Assembly (NCBI GenBank): GCA_049611965.1
Contig: JBMZBC010000024.1
Span: 1-32,589, forward strand
Origin: UBA10364 sp049611965
GTDB taxonomy: Bacteria > Bacteroidota > Bacteroidia > Flavobacteriales > Schleiferiaceae
DNA length: 32,589 nt
Direction: 5' to 3'
Shown here: one piece after another, positions 1 through 7,802 of the stretch
How the letters are laid out: each line of letters begins with the position of its first letter
Position numbering within the stretch: the stretch's first letter is position 1
Made by a program: the position numbers and the translations under genes
The notes under the pieces: generated by a model
What the model saw: the letters and a program-made list of their open reading frames with translations, nothing else
Databases searched by the model: none
What the model was told of the DNA's origin: nothing

Positions 1-518
1 TCGAGAAACTAGGTACATACAACCCGAACACGAACCCAGCAACAATCGACTTGAACTTTGATTCAGCACTATCATGGGTGATGAAAGGTGCACAGCCAAC
101 AGATACGGCGCGCGCAATACTTTCTTACCGTGGTGTAATGATGAAAAAGCACTTGCTCGAAGGAGTACGTAAAGGTGCATTGACTGAAGAGCAAGCAGAA
201 GCTAAATACGAAGCTTGGCTAAGCGACAAGGAGTCTAAAATCGGTGCAAACGCTAAGGCTGTCGCTGATAAGAAGGCTGCAGATAAAAGCGCTCGTCTAG
301 CTGCGGAAAGCGAAGTAAACAAAGCTCGTGCGGCTGCAATCGCTGCTGCCCTAGCACCTGCTCCAGTAGAAGAAGACGCTCCTGCTGAAGAAGCGGAAAC
401 TGAAGCTGCTGCTGAAGAAGCTCCAGCTGCAGAAGCTGCTGCTGAAGAGGCTCCGGCAGAGGAAGCTGCTGCTGAAGAGGCTCCGGCAGAGGAAGCTGCG
501 GAAGAAAGCGCAGAGTAA
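1..518 (+). CDS. rpsP: 30S ribosomal protein S16, 5' end outside window
   Basis: S16 is a small-subunit ribosomal protein that binds 16S rRNA early in assembly. The open frame enters from the left edge in phase with base 3, so the first part of the protein is missing. Visible residues run EKLGTYNPNTNP, then a typical S16 core with the WVMKGAQPTDTAR segment. After about residue 90 of the visible part the protein becomes a low-complexity Ala/Glu/Pro tail containing 30-base tandem repeats. A tail of this kind is known on S16 of Bacteroidota and probably lies outside the folded core. The stop at 516-518 is two bases before the rimM start, so the two genes are surely one operon, as in most bacteria. 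An internal TTG at 51 is not the real start because the S16 sequence continues upstream of it. Confidence 0.95.
   Translation, partial: EKLGTYNPNTNPATIDLNFDSALSWVMKGAQPTDTARAILSYRGVMMKKHLLEGVRKGALTEEQAEAKYEAWLSDKESKIGANAKAVADKKAADKSARLAAESEVNKARAAAIAAALAPAPVEEDAPAEEAETEAAAEEAPAAEAAAEEAPAEEAAAEEAPAEEAAEESAE
402..499 (+). repeat. 30-bp in-frame tandem repeat in the rpsP tail
   Basis: Three head-to-tail copies of a 30-base unit lie at 402-431 (diverged), 432-461 and 462-491 (these two identical), with a partial fourth copy from 492. Each unit encodes ten residues of the form EAAAEEAPAE. The unit length is a multiple of three, so gain or loss of copies keeps the reading frame. Confidence 0.9.
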
Positions 519-520
519 TT

Positions 521-1030
521 GTGCAAAAGGAGCAGTGCTTTTTACTAGGTAAGATCACAAAACTCCACGGGTACAAAGGAGCGATGGTATTACACATTGA
601 CTCATCTACCCCGCAATACTTTAGAGAATTGGAATCAGTATTCTTGGAATTTAACCAAGAACTGATTCCATTTTTTTTTGCCGAACGGGGCAAACTGAAC
701 GGCAAGAAACTCATTGTTAAACTCGAGGATATTAGCCCTGACGAAGCCTCGAGATTTGTAGGTTGCAACGTTTACCTACCAGAAGAAATGCTTCCTGCTC
801 CTAAGGAAGGTTTCTACGACAAGGCCATCTTAGGCTATACAGCCTATCACGGTGATAAAGCTATTGGTACAATTACCGATGTAGTGGAGAATTCCGCTCA
901 GAATCTCTTTATCATTGAGCACGATGAAAAAGAGTTCCTTGTTCCTGCCGTAGAAGCTTTTATTCAAAGAATTGAACATCCTGAGAAAATCGTTTATCTT
1001 GAATTGCCCGAAGGTTTATTGGACCTTTAA
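521..1030 (+). CDS. rimM: Ribosome maturation factor RimM
   Basis: RimM binds S19 in the 30S head and assists 16S rRNA processing and 30S maturation. The 169-residue protein is of family length. Its N-terminal half (beta-barrel RimM domain) shows CFLLGKITKLHGYKG near residues 6-20, and the C-terminal half is the PRC-barrel-like domain with VVENSAQNLFII and LVPAVEAFI. The start is GTG at 521, two bases after the rpsP stop. It is chosen because it places the family-typical xKxxCFxLGKI at the N terminus; no ATG is suitably placed. Translation is probably coupled to rpsP. In many bacteria trmD follows rimM, but here a membrane protein and a different tRNA methyltransferase follow. A run of nine T at 671-679 is in frame. 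Confidence 0.95.
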   Translation: MQKEQCFLLGKITKLHGYKGAMVLHIDSSTPQYFRELESVFLEFNQELIPFFFAERGKLNGKKLIVKLEDISPDEASRFVGCNVYLPEEMLPAPKEGFYDKAILGYTAYHGDKAIGTITDVVENSAQNLFIIEHDEKEFLVPAVEAFIQRIEHPEKIVYLELPEGLLDL

Positions 1031-1036
1031 TCACAG

Positions 1037-1465
1037 ATGAACGAACAGAAACCATACGATCCAAGGTATTTACACTTGATTTTCAGTGCATTGCTGATGA
1101 TTCAGCTGGTATTGACCTCGGTAGTACTCTATGTGGCCAGCGATACTTCTAGTATCTTTTTAATGCCGTTCGAAGGGAATACATACGCTATTCCTGGCAT
1201 CGCCTTTGTCCTCGTTCTACTAGGACGTTATGTATGGAACAATGGAATGCGCGAGATTAATACTACTGAAGAACTGTTTACCAAGCTTGAAATTTTGACC
1301 AAAATCCATATTTGGAGATGGGTATTGGTACAATTGGGTACTTTAATTCTGCTTACCTACACACTGATAGAGGGCAACTTCTATTATTTCATTTTTGCCT
1401 TGGTAAATATTGTCTATTTCTTCACCTTGCGTCCCAAGATATTTGGACTCGCAGGAGAACTATGA
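1037..1465 (+). CDS. Small four-helix inner-membrane protein, function unknown
   Basis: I do not recognise a named family. The 142-residue protein is strongly hydrophobic with about four predicted membrane helices, near residues 13-33, 50-66, 92-110 and 112-132. They are linked by a short polar loop carrying NNGMREINTTEEL. Both termini are short, so it has no soluble domain. The ATG at 1037 is six bases after the rimM stop. Its stop overlaps the start of the next gene as ATGA, so it is translated within the rpsP-rimM-methyltransferase operon. Position in a ribosome/tRNA operon does not by itself say what it does. A role in translation is possible but unsupported by sequence. Confidence 0.8.
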   Translation: MNEQKPYDPRYLHLIFSALLMIQLVLTSVVLYVASDTSSIFLMPFEGNTYAIPGIAFVLVLLGRYVWNNGMREINTTEELFTKLEILTKIHIWRWVLVQLGTLILLTYTLIEGNFYYFIFALVNIVYFFTLRPKIFGLAGEL

Positions 1466-2187
1466 AATTTGTAGGCCCTTTTCAAATGAAGCAATTCAGC
1501 GTAGCGCACGATAATTGTGCCATGCGCGTGAATACTGACGGTTGTCTTTTAGGCGCAATTGCCGGTGAAAATCACCACCATGATTCGGTTCAACAGATTT
1601 TAGACATCGGTACTGGAAGTGGTGTCATTGCACTTCAAATGGCCCAACGTTTTAACAATGCATTTGTAGATGCAGTAGAAATTCACGGTCCTAGTGCAAA
1701 GCAGGCCACAGAAAACTTTAAAAGCTCACCTTGGAACAACAGAATGATCTGCTACCACGAGCCATTACAAGAATTTGAAGCAAGCGTTTCTTACGACATC
1801 ATCGTATCCAATCCACCCTATTTTGAATCGGGCCCAACGAAACTAGATGAAGGCGTTGCGAATGCAAGACATGCGTTAACCTTGGATTTTAACTCCCTAA
1901 TTCAGCACGCTTCTAGGCTTTTAAAGGAAAGAGGAACATTCTGGTGCGTATTACCTGCAGACCGAGCAGATCAAATGATAGAAGCGGGTATTGAAGAAAA
2001 CCTACACCCGATATCTATATACGGCATCCGACCTAAGAGCGATCGCGCTGCAAACCGCGTTATTCTTGCTTTTAGCAAGGAAACTTCAGCAGAAACGACC
2101 CGAAAAGAATTTGTGCTTTACAAGGCGCCGCAAGAATACACTGACGAGGTCCGTGAAGTACTTGAACCCTTCTACGCCAGTCTCTAA
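1462..2187 (+). CDS. tRNA1(Val) (adenine37-N6)-methyltransferase, TrmN6/YfiC-like
   Basis: Predicted SAM-dependent N6-adenine methyltransferase acting on A37 of tRNA1(Val). Motif I, DIGTGSGVIALQM, is at about residues 48-60, and the catalytic NPPY box is at 117-120 in IIVSNPPYFESG. That box is diagnostic of N6-adenine or glutamine methyltransferases. The protein is 241 residues, normal for YfiC-type enzymes. The frame stays open upstream to 1312, but the start is ATG at 1462: it forms the ATGA overlap with the preceding gene and is followed by MKFVGPFQMKQF, the usual N terminus of this family. The 3' end overlaps the stop codon of the convergent gene by four bases. Substrate is inferred from family and from its place beside rimM. 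Confidence 0.88.
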   Translation: MKFVGPFQMKQFSVAHDNCAMRVNTDGCLLGAIAGENHHHDSVQQILDIGTGSGVIALQMAQRFNNAFVDAVEIHGPSAKQATENFKSSPWNNRMICYHEPLQEFEASVSYDIIVSNPPYFESGPTKLDEGVANARHALTLDFNSLIQHASRLLKERGTFWCVLPADRADQMIEAGIEENLHPISIYGIRPKSDRAANRVILAFSKETSAETTRKEFVLYKAPQEYTDEVREVLEPFYASL

Positions 2188-3536
2188 TAACCGCGGTATT
2201 CAACCATTTTCTCCGTGAATTTCACGCCGTAATCTGCGGCCAATTCAGCCAAAATAGGATCATACCATGCATTTGTCATAGGACGTTGCACACCAACAGG
2301 AGCCTTACCTTCCAAAACAATTTTTGTGGCAATACCCAAAGGAAGTCCAACAGTACCTGCCATCGCTGTACTAAAGGAATTTTCTCCTTCAACCCCCATG
2401 GAGCTTTCAATCATATGAAGGGAACCATCCTGCTCCCAACCTATTTTGTGATACATCACAATGAGGTCTTTGTCTTCAGGCTCCATGCTCCACACTTTTC
2501 TAAGAATAAACTCTAAACACTGAGCAGGAGTGCCTTGGTCAAAATCAAAAGTGGATTCGGAGAAAATGCCTGCCCATTCAAGCTTCGCGAAAATCTCGGA
2601 ATCCTGAGGAATACTCAAGTAGTACTTGAGCTTCAACTCAACGCTATCGTTGGGGTTGTAGGCTAAAAATAAATTGGTAAAATCTCTGAATGTCATCTGC
2701 TGTAGTCCCTTGATTACATATGAATCATCGGTCATTCCAAGGCGAACAAAACAGTCCCAGGCACGAGCGAATCCAGGTCTACGTAATGTTCCTCGGTACA
2801 AGGTCTCCACTTCTGTTAATCCATAGGCCTCTCGGTACTTCAGTGAATCTCTATTGGCTAATCCTTCGAATCGGCCGTAACCTTCGACATTCATAAATTC
2901 CGTTCTACGAAAAACCATGTGGGGAGGGATATACTTGTATTTGCCTTCTTGTAGAAACTTTACAGCGCCCCCCTGCCCTGCTAAGACGACATTTCTAGGA
3001 TTCCAAGTGAACTTATATCGCCAAGGATTAGTGCCCTCGGAACTCGGACTTAAAAGGCCACCAGTGAAGCTTTCGAACAATTTAATTTTGCCGCCCTTAT
3101 CTCGTATACCCTCGATGAGTTGCATCGCACTCATATGATCAATGCCGGGATCTAAGCCACATTCATTCAAAAAGACCAAACCTCGTTTTTCTGCTTCCTT
3201 TGAAAGGGCTTCCATCTCTTTCGTGAGATAAGACGCTGTAATTAGATGTGATCCGTGTTTAAGACACGCCTTCGCCACCGCTAAGTGCATGTGCGCGGGA
3301 ACCATACTGATGGTTATGGAACAACTAGAAATCTCTGCGTCTAATGCGGCATTATTGGTGATGTCTAGTTCTCCTACCGAGCAACCATCGCTTGAACTGC
3401 CCATACGCGCTGACGCTATGGTTTCATCCCGGTCCACTACTCTTAATTCAATACGGTGAGACTGCACTAACGCTTTTAAATAAGGAACTAATTTCTGAGT
3501 GCTCAGTCCAGCACCGATGAGTAAAACTTTGGTCAT
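2184..3536 (-). CDS. Saccharopine dehydrogenase family protein (LYS9-like, glutamate-forming type)
   Basis: Family members oxidise saccharopine to allysine plus glutamate with NAD(P), or run the reverse reaction in the alpha-aminoadipate route; in Bacteroidota a role in lysine breakdown is most often assumed. The 450-residue protein starts with a Rossmann nucleotide-binding loop, VLLIGAGLSTQKLV, at 4-17. The NECGLDPGIDHMSAM segment near 123-137 is strongly typical of the saccharopine reductase fold, and the C-terminal half is the matching substrate domain. The gene is monocistronic and convergent with the methyltransferase gene; the two stop codons interlock. Upstream lies a divergent intergenic region with a small palindrome. 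Carboxynorspermidine synthase is a related alternative, but the overall match favours saccharopine reductase. Confidence 0.85.
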   Translation of the reverse strand: MTKVLLIGAGLSTQKLVPYLKALVQSHRIELRVVDRDETIASARMGSSSDGCSVGELDITNNAALDAEISSCSITISMVPAHMHLAVAKACLKHGSHLITASYLTKEMEALSKEAEKRGLVFLNECGLDPGIDHMSAMQLIEGIRDKGGKIKLFESFTGGLLSPSSEGTNPWRYKFTWNPRNVVLAGQGGAVKFLQEGKYKYIPPHMVFRRTEFMNVEGYGRFEGLANRDSLKYREAYGLTEVETLYRGTLRRPGFARAWDCFVRLGMTDDSYVIKGLQQMTFRDFTNLFLAYNPNDSVELKLKYYLSIPQDSEIFAKLEWAGIFSESTFDFDQGTPAQCLEFILRKVWSMEPEDKDLIVMYHKIGWEQDGSLHMIESSMGVEGENSFSTAMAGTVGLPLGIATKIVLEGKAPVGVQRPMTNAWYDPILAELAADYGVKFTEKMVEYRGY

Positions 3537-3587
3537 TTACATTGAGATTTCTTCTAAAATACCACACAAACCTTATGTTTCAAATAA

Positions 3588-3609
3588 AACATTATTAACA
3601 ACTAATGTT
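3588..3609. promoter_or_regulatory. Candidate operator: AACATTA-N8-TAATGTT inverted repeat
   Basis: A 7-bp perfect inverted repeat with an 8-base spacer (arms 3588-3594 and 3603-3609) lies in the 120-bp region between the divergent starts at 3536 and 3657. The size and symmetry would suit a dimeric regulator. AT-rich sequence makes short palindromes likely by chance, so this is weak. I saw no perfect TAnnTTTG -7 element here. Confidence 0.25.
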
Positions 3610-3656
3610 AGTTTTATCACATCGTGGTTTTAGTACTCTGAACGTATCTTAACGCT

Positions 3657-4019
3657 ATGAAAAAACTAGTTGCCATTTCTGGTGCTTTGGCTGTTGCACT
3701 CGGTGCTTTAGGAGCCCATGCTTTGAAAGAAGTGCTAGACCCAAGTTCCTTAGAGTCTTACAAGGTTGCGGTGTTGTACCATTTGGTGCACACGCTGGCA
3801 CTCCTAGCTGTAATTCAAGGCAACTACAAGAAAGTGACCGTTTGGTTGTGGTCCTCAGGCATTCTTCTATTCTCTGGCTCTATATACTTGCTCGCATTGG
3901 ATGAACTTATGGGTATGACGCTTTCATTCTTGGGACCCGTTACACCCCTTGGAGGTCTTCTCTTTATCGCGGGTTGGCTCAGTCTAATAGGCTCAATCGA
4001 GACAAATGTGGATAAATAG
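3657..4019 (+). CDS. DUF423 family inner-membrane protein
   Basis: This 120-residue protein matches the DUF423 (YgdD-like) family of small four-helix membrane proteins of unknown function. The N-terminal signature GALAVALGALGAHALK is at about residues 9-24, followed by the LYHLVHTLALL helix and the C-terminal LGPVTPLGGLLFIAGW helix. The length is usual for the family. The ATG at 3657 follows a 120-bp divergent intergenic region. The gene seems to be transcribed alone; pckA begins about 100 bases after its stop. No catalytic motif is visible, and I give no function beyond family membership. Confidence 0.88.
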   Translation: MKKLVAISGALAVALGALGAHALKEVLDPSSLESYKVAVLYHLVHTLALLAVIQGNYKKVTVWLWSSGILLFSGSIYLLALDELMGMTLSFLGPVTPLGGLLFIAGWLSLIGSIETNVDK

Positions 4020-4116
4020 TTAGTAGTTCGAGTTAAAAAATAGTTAGAAGCTAAACTCCTATTGAATTACTGCGTTTCTTTGTAGTACCTATTACATTTT
4101 AAGAACCACAGTAATA

Positions 4117-5721
4117 ATGACTTCTAAGAACCACCTAGAAGCCTTAGATGCATTGCATATTAAGGCCAGAGAAGTATTTAGCAACCTTCACCCTGATGTG
4201 CTTGAGGCACACAGCATTTCCAAGAACATGGCGGTGCGCACAGCGCACGGAGCTATCGCAATTAACACAGGTAAATTCACTGGTCGCAGTCCAGAGGACC
4301 GATTTATTGTAAAAGACTCGCTCACCGAAGATGCTGTTTGGTGGGGGCCCATTAACAAACCCTTTGAACCCGGTAGGTTTCAATCGCTCAAAGCAAAAAT
4401 CTGCAATTACTTAAACGACAAAGACATCTATGTCCGTGATGCATATGCTGGTGCTCACCCTTCGTACCGACTGTCCGTAAGAGTAATTAACGAATTTCCT
4501 TGGTCCAACCAGTTCGCGGGCAACATGTTTATTCAACCTTTGGCCGATGAATTGGTGGATTTTCAGTCCGATTGGACCGTGATTAATGCGCCTGGTTTTT
4601 TAGCAGATCCAAAGGTAGACGGTACACGTCAATCAAACTTTGCAATCATTGACTTCACTGATAAATGTATAATCATTGGTGGCACAGGATATACCGGAGA
4701 AATCAAGAAGGGTATCTTTTCTGCACTCAACTTTATACTGCCTTACCAAAAGAATGTATTGAGCATGCACTGCTCTGCGAATGTGGGAACACAAGGCGAT
4801 ACTTCCATCTTTTTTGGTTTATCGGGTACGGGGAAAACTACCTTAAGTGCAGATCCGAACAGAAGACTCATTGGTGATGACGAACACGGCTGGTGTTCGG
4901 ACAATACTATTTTCAACTTTGAAGGCGGTTGCTATGCCAAGGTGATTGACCTAAGTGCAGATAAGGAGCCGGATATTTTCAATGCAATCCGTCCACATGC
5001 CATTCTAGAGAATGTTATCCTTAATGGAGACGGCACGGTAAAGTTCGAGGACGCGACTCTTACGCAAAATACACGGGTCAGTTACCCTATTGACCATATC
5101 GCAAATATTCAGCCGGGTTCGATGGCGGAAAATCCAAAGAACATATTCTTCTTGACGGCCGATGCTTACGGGACTCTTCCGCCTATTTCAAAACTGACCC
5201 CAGGACAAGCCGCTTACCACTTTATTAGCGGCTATACTGCAAAGGTTGCAGGGACAGAGGAAGGTGTAAACGAACCTAAAGCAGTCTTTTCTGCTTGTTT
5301 CGGGGCGCCATTTATGCCGCTACACCCCACCTATTACGCTAACATGCTGGCCTCGAAAATGGAAGCTGCAGGAGTCAATGTTTGGTTGGTAAATACAGGA
5401 TGGACAGGCGGTCCATACGGTACTGGCAAGAGAATGTCCTTAAAACATACCCGTCGAATGATCACTGCAGCAATGCAGGGAGAACTCGATGCAGTTAGTT
5501 ATATCCAACATGAAGTGTTTGGTCTTTATATGCCGACCTCATGCCCAGAAGTACCTTCAGATATTTTAGACCCAAAAAATACCTGGTCCAATCCTGAGGA
5601 ATACGATGAATATGCAAACGAATTGGCGTTGAAATTCTCGAACAACTTTAAACAGTTTGAGAGTGAAGCCACAAAAGAAATACTTGAGGCCGCACCTCGA
5701 GTATTGGTTGGAGCAAAATAA
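4117..5721 (+). CDS. pckA: Phosphoenolpyruvate carboxykinase (ATP)
   Basis: Converts oxaloacetate plus ATP to phosphoenolpyruvate, ADP and CO2, the first dedicated step of gluconeogenesis in the cytosol. The 534-residue protein is of usual length. Visible landmarks are the substrate-binding GRSPEDRF near residues 56-63, the kinase-1a P-loop GLSGTGKTTLS from about residue 234, the metal-binding kinase-2 region LIGDDEHGW just after it, and the C-terminal WLVNTGWTGG. All catalytic landmarks are intact. The ATG at 4117 is the first in frame after the upstream gene and agrees with family N termini. A strong hairpin terminator follows at 5744, so the gene appears monocistronic. Confidence 0.97.
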   Translation: MTSKNHLEALDALHIKAREVFSNLHPDVLEAHSISKNMAVRTAHGAIAINTGKFTGRSPEDRFIVKDSLTEDAVWWGPINKPFEPGRFQSLKAKICNYLNDKDIYVRDAYAGAHPSYRLSVRVINEFPWSNQFAGNMFIQPLADELVDFQSDWTVINAPGFLADPKVDGTRQSNFAIIDFTDKCIIIGGTGYTGEIKKGIFSALNFILPYQKNVLSMHCSANVGTQGDTSIFFGLSGTGKTTLSADPNRRLIGDDEHGWCSDNTIFNFEGGCYAKVIDLSADKEPDIFNAIRPHAILENVILNGDGTVKFEDATLTQNTRVSYPIDHIANIQPGSMAENPKNIFFLTADAYGTLPPISKLTPGQAAYHFISGYTAKVAGTEEGVNEPKAVFSACFGAPFMPLHPTYYANMLASKMEAAGVNVWLVNTGWTGGPYGTGKRMSLKHTRRMITAAMQGELDAVSYIQHEVFGLYMPTSCPEVPSDILDPKNTWSNPEEYDEYANELALKFSNNFKQFESEATKEILEAAPRVLVGAK

Positions 5722-5743
5722 ACTCCAAGTGTTAGATGTGTCT

Positions 5744-5776
5744 GTAAGGGCGGCCGTTGGCCGCCCTTACTTGTTT
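5744..5776 (+). terminator. Intrinsic terminator after pckA
   Basis: Perfect 12-bp stem (5744-5755 with 5759-5770, arms GTAAGGGCGGCC and GGCCGCCCTTAC) with a 3-base GTT loop, followed by TTGTTT. It lies 23 bases after the pckA stop and separates pckA from the PhoH gene. Confidence 0.9.
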
Positions 5777-5870
5777 AGAACATCGTTAATAACTCATTTG
5801 CCAATTAACGATTCCTTCATTTGTACAGCATCGAAAATGAATAATTTGAAGCAACTCAAAACGTTTGCCC

Positions 5871-7226
5871 ATGCCTGCAAAGCGCAAAAAAGTATCAGCG
5901 ACCAAAATTTTTGTACTCGATACCTCTGTCATTCTCTATGATCATAACGCTATTTTTTGCTTCGAAGAACACGACGTTGTTCTGCCTATCTCGGTATTAG
6001 AAGAGCTTGACGAATTCAAGAAAGGACACGATTCCAAAAACTACGAAGCACGCGAATTCATTCGAACTCTTGATCGAATTACCGAAGGGAAAGACTTTAC
6101 GAATTGGATCCCACTAAACGGGGATACACACGGTAATTTGAGAGTCATCATGGATACCTCACACAAAGGTATTGATGCCGAAAAAGTGCTTGGGCGTAAA
6201 ATGGACCACCGCATCATAAATGCGGCATTGAACATCCAAGATTTAGAACCAGAGAAATCCACCATCCTTGTCACCAAGGACATCAACTTACGTCTCAAAG
6301 CCAAGGCCCTTCATTTAAAGAGTGAAGACTATTTGACGGGTAAGATCAAAGACATGGATGCCTTGTACAAAGGGAAGTCCGTAGTAGAAAACTTCAATGC
6401 CATCACCCTAACGAAATTGTACGCTGAGAAATCTTTAGACATCGATGAGGTACTCGAAGAGAATCCTGGGTTCACTCCTTTCCCAAATAGTTATTATGTA
6501 TTAAAATCGGAAAAATCGAGCGGATTGGCCTACTATAATGCACTTGACAAAACGCTTGATCATGTAGAGAAGCGCTCGGTATACGGCATTAAACCGAGAA
6601 ACGCTGAACAAGCTTTTGCCATACACGCCATTCTGAACCCTAATGTGAAGCTGGTTAGCTTGACGGGTGTGGCAGGAACAGGAAAGACACTCATAGCTTT
6701 GGCAGCATCTCTAGAACAACGCAGAGACTTTAAACAGATTTATTTAGCGCGTCCTATCGTTCCGCTATCCAACAGAGATTTAGGGTATTTGCCCGGCGAT
6801 GCAAAAGAGAAAATCAACCCGTATATGCAGCCGCTATGGGACAACTTAAAGCTCATTAAAAATACCTTCAGCGACCGAGATAAAGAATACAAACAGCTCG
6901 AGGCGATGGTGGAAAAAGAGAAGATTATCATTACTCCTCTGGCATATATCCGTGGACGCTCACTGGCGGATATCGTATTTATCGTAGATGAAAGTCAAAA
7001 CCTTACACCACACGAGGTAAAAACTATTATCACAAGAGCAGGAGACGGTGCGAAGTTTATATTCACCGGCGACGTTGGCCAGATTGATACACCTTATCTG
7101 GATGAACAATCCAACGGGCTTAGTTATTTGGTGGACAAGGCGAAAGGGCAAGATATCTACGCACACGTGACCTTGGAAAAAGGAGAACGAAGTGAATTGG
7201 CCAATCTTGCTAATGAACTCTTGTAA
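5871..7226 (+). CDS. PIN-PhoH family ATPase (YlaK-like)
   Basis: Fusion of an N-terminal PIN-type nuclease domain (about residues 12-150, starting FVLDTSVILYD, with acidic residues D and E further along, as in LEELDEFKKG) and a C-terminal PhoH P-loop ATPase (about 240-451). The Walker A LTGVAGTGKTLIALAA begins near residue 263, the Walker B-like IVFIVDESQNLTPHE follows, and FTGDVGQIDTPYLD is typical of PhoH2-type proteins. Known PhoH2 proteins of this layout are RNA helicase/RNases. Here the same activity is inferred. The start is ATG at 5871; a TTG six bases upstream is in frame but less likely. It stands alone between the pckA terminator and the reductase gene. Confidence 0.92.
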   Translation: MPAKRKKVSATKIFVLDTSVILYDHNAIFCFEEHDVVLPISVLEELDEFKKGHDSKNYEAREFIRTLDRITEGKDFTNWIPLNGDTHGNLRVIMDTSHKGIDAEKVLGRKMDHRIINAALNIQDLEPEKSTILVTKDINLRLKAKALHLKSEDYLTGKIKDMDALYKGKSVVENFNAITLTKLYAEKSLDIDEVLEENPGFTPFPNSYYVLKSEKSSGLAYYNALDKTLDHVEKRSVYGIKPRNAEQAFAIHAILNPNVKLVSLTGVAGTGKTLIALAASLEQRRDFKQIYLARPIVPLSNRDLGYLPGDAKEKINPYMQPLWDNLKLIKNTFSDRDKEYKQLEAMVEKEKIIITPLAYIRGRSLADIVFIVDESQNLTPHEVKTIITRAGDGAKFIFTGDVGQIDTPYLDEQSNGLSYLVDKAKGQDIYAHVTLEKGERSELANLANELL

Positions 7227-7274
7227 ATCGGCACAGAATTTGATTTTAACTTAAACAAATCAACCTCTATAAAC

Positions 7275-7802
7275 ATGATCACCCTCTATACCGCAGTTAC
7301 ACTAGACGGCTACATTGCAACTACTGATGGAAGCGTAGACTTCCTAGAAAACCCTCGTTACCAGCTCCCTGATGAAGATTATGGGTACACGGGGTTTTAC
7401 GAAGGCATTGATGTGGTGGCCATGGGCTACAATACGTACAAGCAGGTAATTAACTTTGAGGGAGCGTACCCCTATCACGGCAAACACAGCGTCGTTTTTA
7501 GTCGTACCGATAGCGTTGAACCTATAGCAGGTGATATCGAGATTACTGAGGCTTCCGAGGAAAGCGTCATTCAGCGATTTAAGAGCGAAGGAAAAAATGT
7601 TTGGATTATTGGCGGTGGTGCTACGAATGCACGGGTTCACCAAAGCGGTCTTATTGATCGAATGATCCTCACCTACCTTCCCATCACCCTCGGTGCTGGA
7701 ATTCCACTATTTAGAGAGAATGATGCTAGTTTAGAGTGGAAAAACACGGGGACGCGGACCTTTGCAAACGGCCTTGTTCAGATTACTTTAGAAAGAAGGT
7801 AA
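7275..7802 (+). CDS. Dihydrofolate reductase / RibD C-terminal family reductase
   Basis: A 175-residue single-domain protein of the DHFR-like family that includes the RibD reductase domain and YwjB/YyaP-type proteins. The N terminus MITLYTAVTLDGYIATTDGS is typical; GYNTYKQV near 57 and the nucleotide-binding WIIGGGATNARVHQ near 112-125 are clear. Proteins of this group are NADPH-dependent reductases whose substrates are mostly unknown, so I assign no substrate. It starts 48 bases after the PhoH gene and may share its transcript. Its last 25 bases overlap the 3' end of the convergent coaE gene; both reading frames are full length, so the overlap appears genuine. Confidence 0.88.
   Translation: MITLYTAVTLDGYIATTDGSVDFLENPRYQLPDEDYGYTGFYEGIDVVAMGYNTYKQVINFEGAYPYHGKHSVVFSRTDSVEPIAGDIEITEASEESVIQRFKSEGKNVWIIGGGATNARVHQSGLIDRMILTYLPITLGAGIPLFRENDASLEWKNTGTRTFANGLVQITLERR

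Noticed and set aside
125..526. Long open frame on the minus strand opposite rpsP
   Set aside because: Its product is almost pure Ala/Ser, a by-product of the GCT/GAA repeats on the plus strand; rpsP is clearly the real gene.
671..679. Run of nine T inside rimM as a possible programmed frameshift or sequencing error
   Set aside because: The RimM frame continues correctly on both sides with normal family sequence and length.
253..768. Second long minus-strand frame spanning the rpsP-rimM junction
   Set aside because: Low-complexity Leu/Gln/Pro product over the same repeats, and it crosses two certain genes.
1312..1461. Fifty-codon N-terminal extension of the tRNA methyltransferase
   Set aside because: It overlaps the membrane-protein gene in another frame and does not resemble the family; ATG at 1462 with ATGA overlap is far better.
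4062..4082. TTG (4062-4064) plus TTTCTTTG (4075-4082) as the pckA promoter
   Set aside because: The spacing of 10 bases is far too short for the Bacteroidota -33/-7 pair and the -7 box is imperfect.
5798..5823. TTG (5798-5800) plus TTCATTTG (5816-5823) as the PhoH gene promoter
   Set aside because: The -7 box has a mismatch and the 15-base spacing is short; the region surely holds a promoter, but this pair is not convincing.
5657..5941. Plus-strand frame across the pckA end and terminator
   Set aside because: It reads through the pckA terminator hairpin and into the PhoH gene in the wrong frame.
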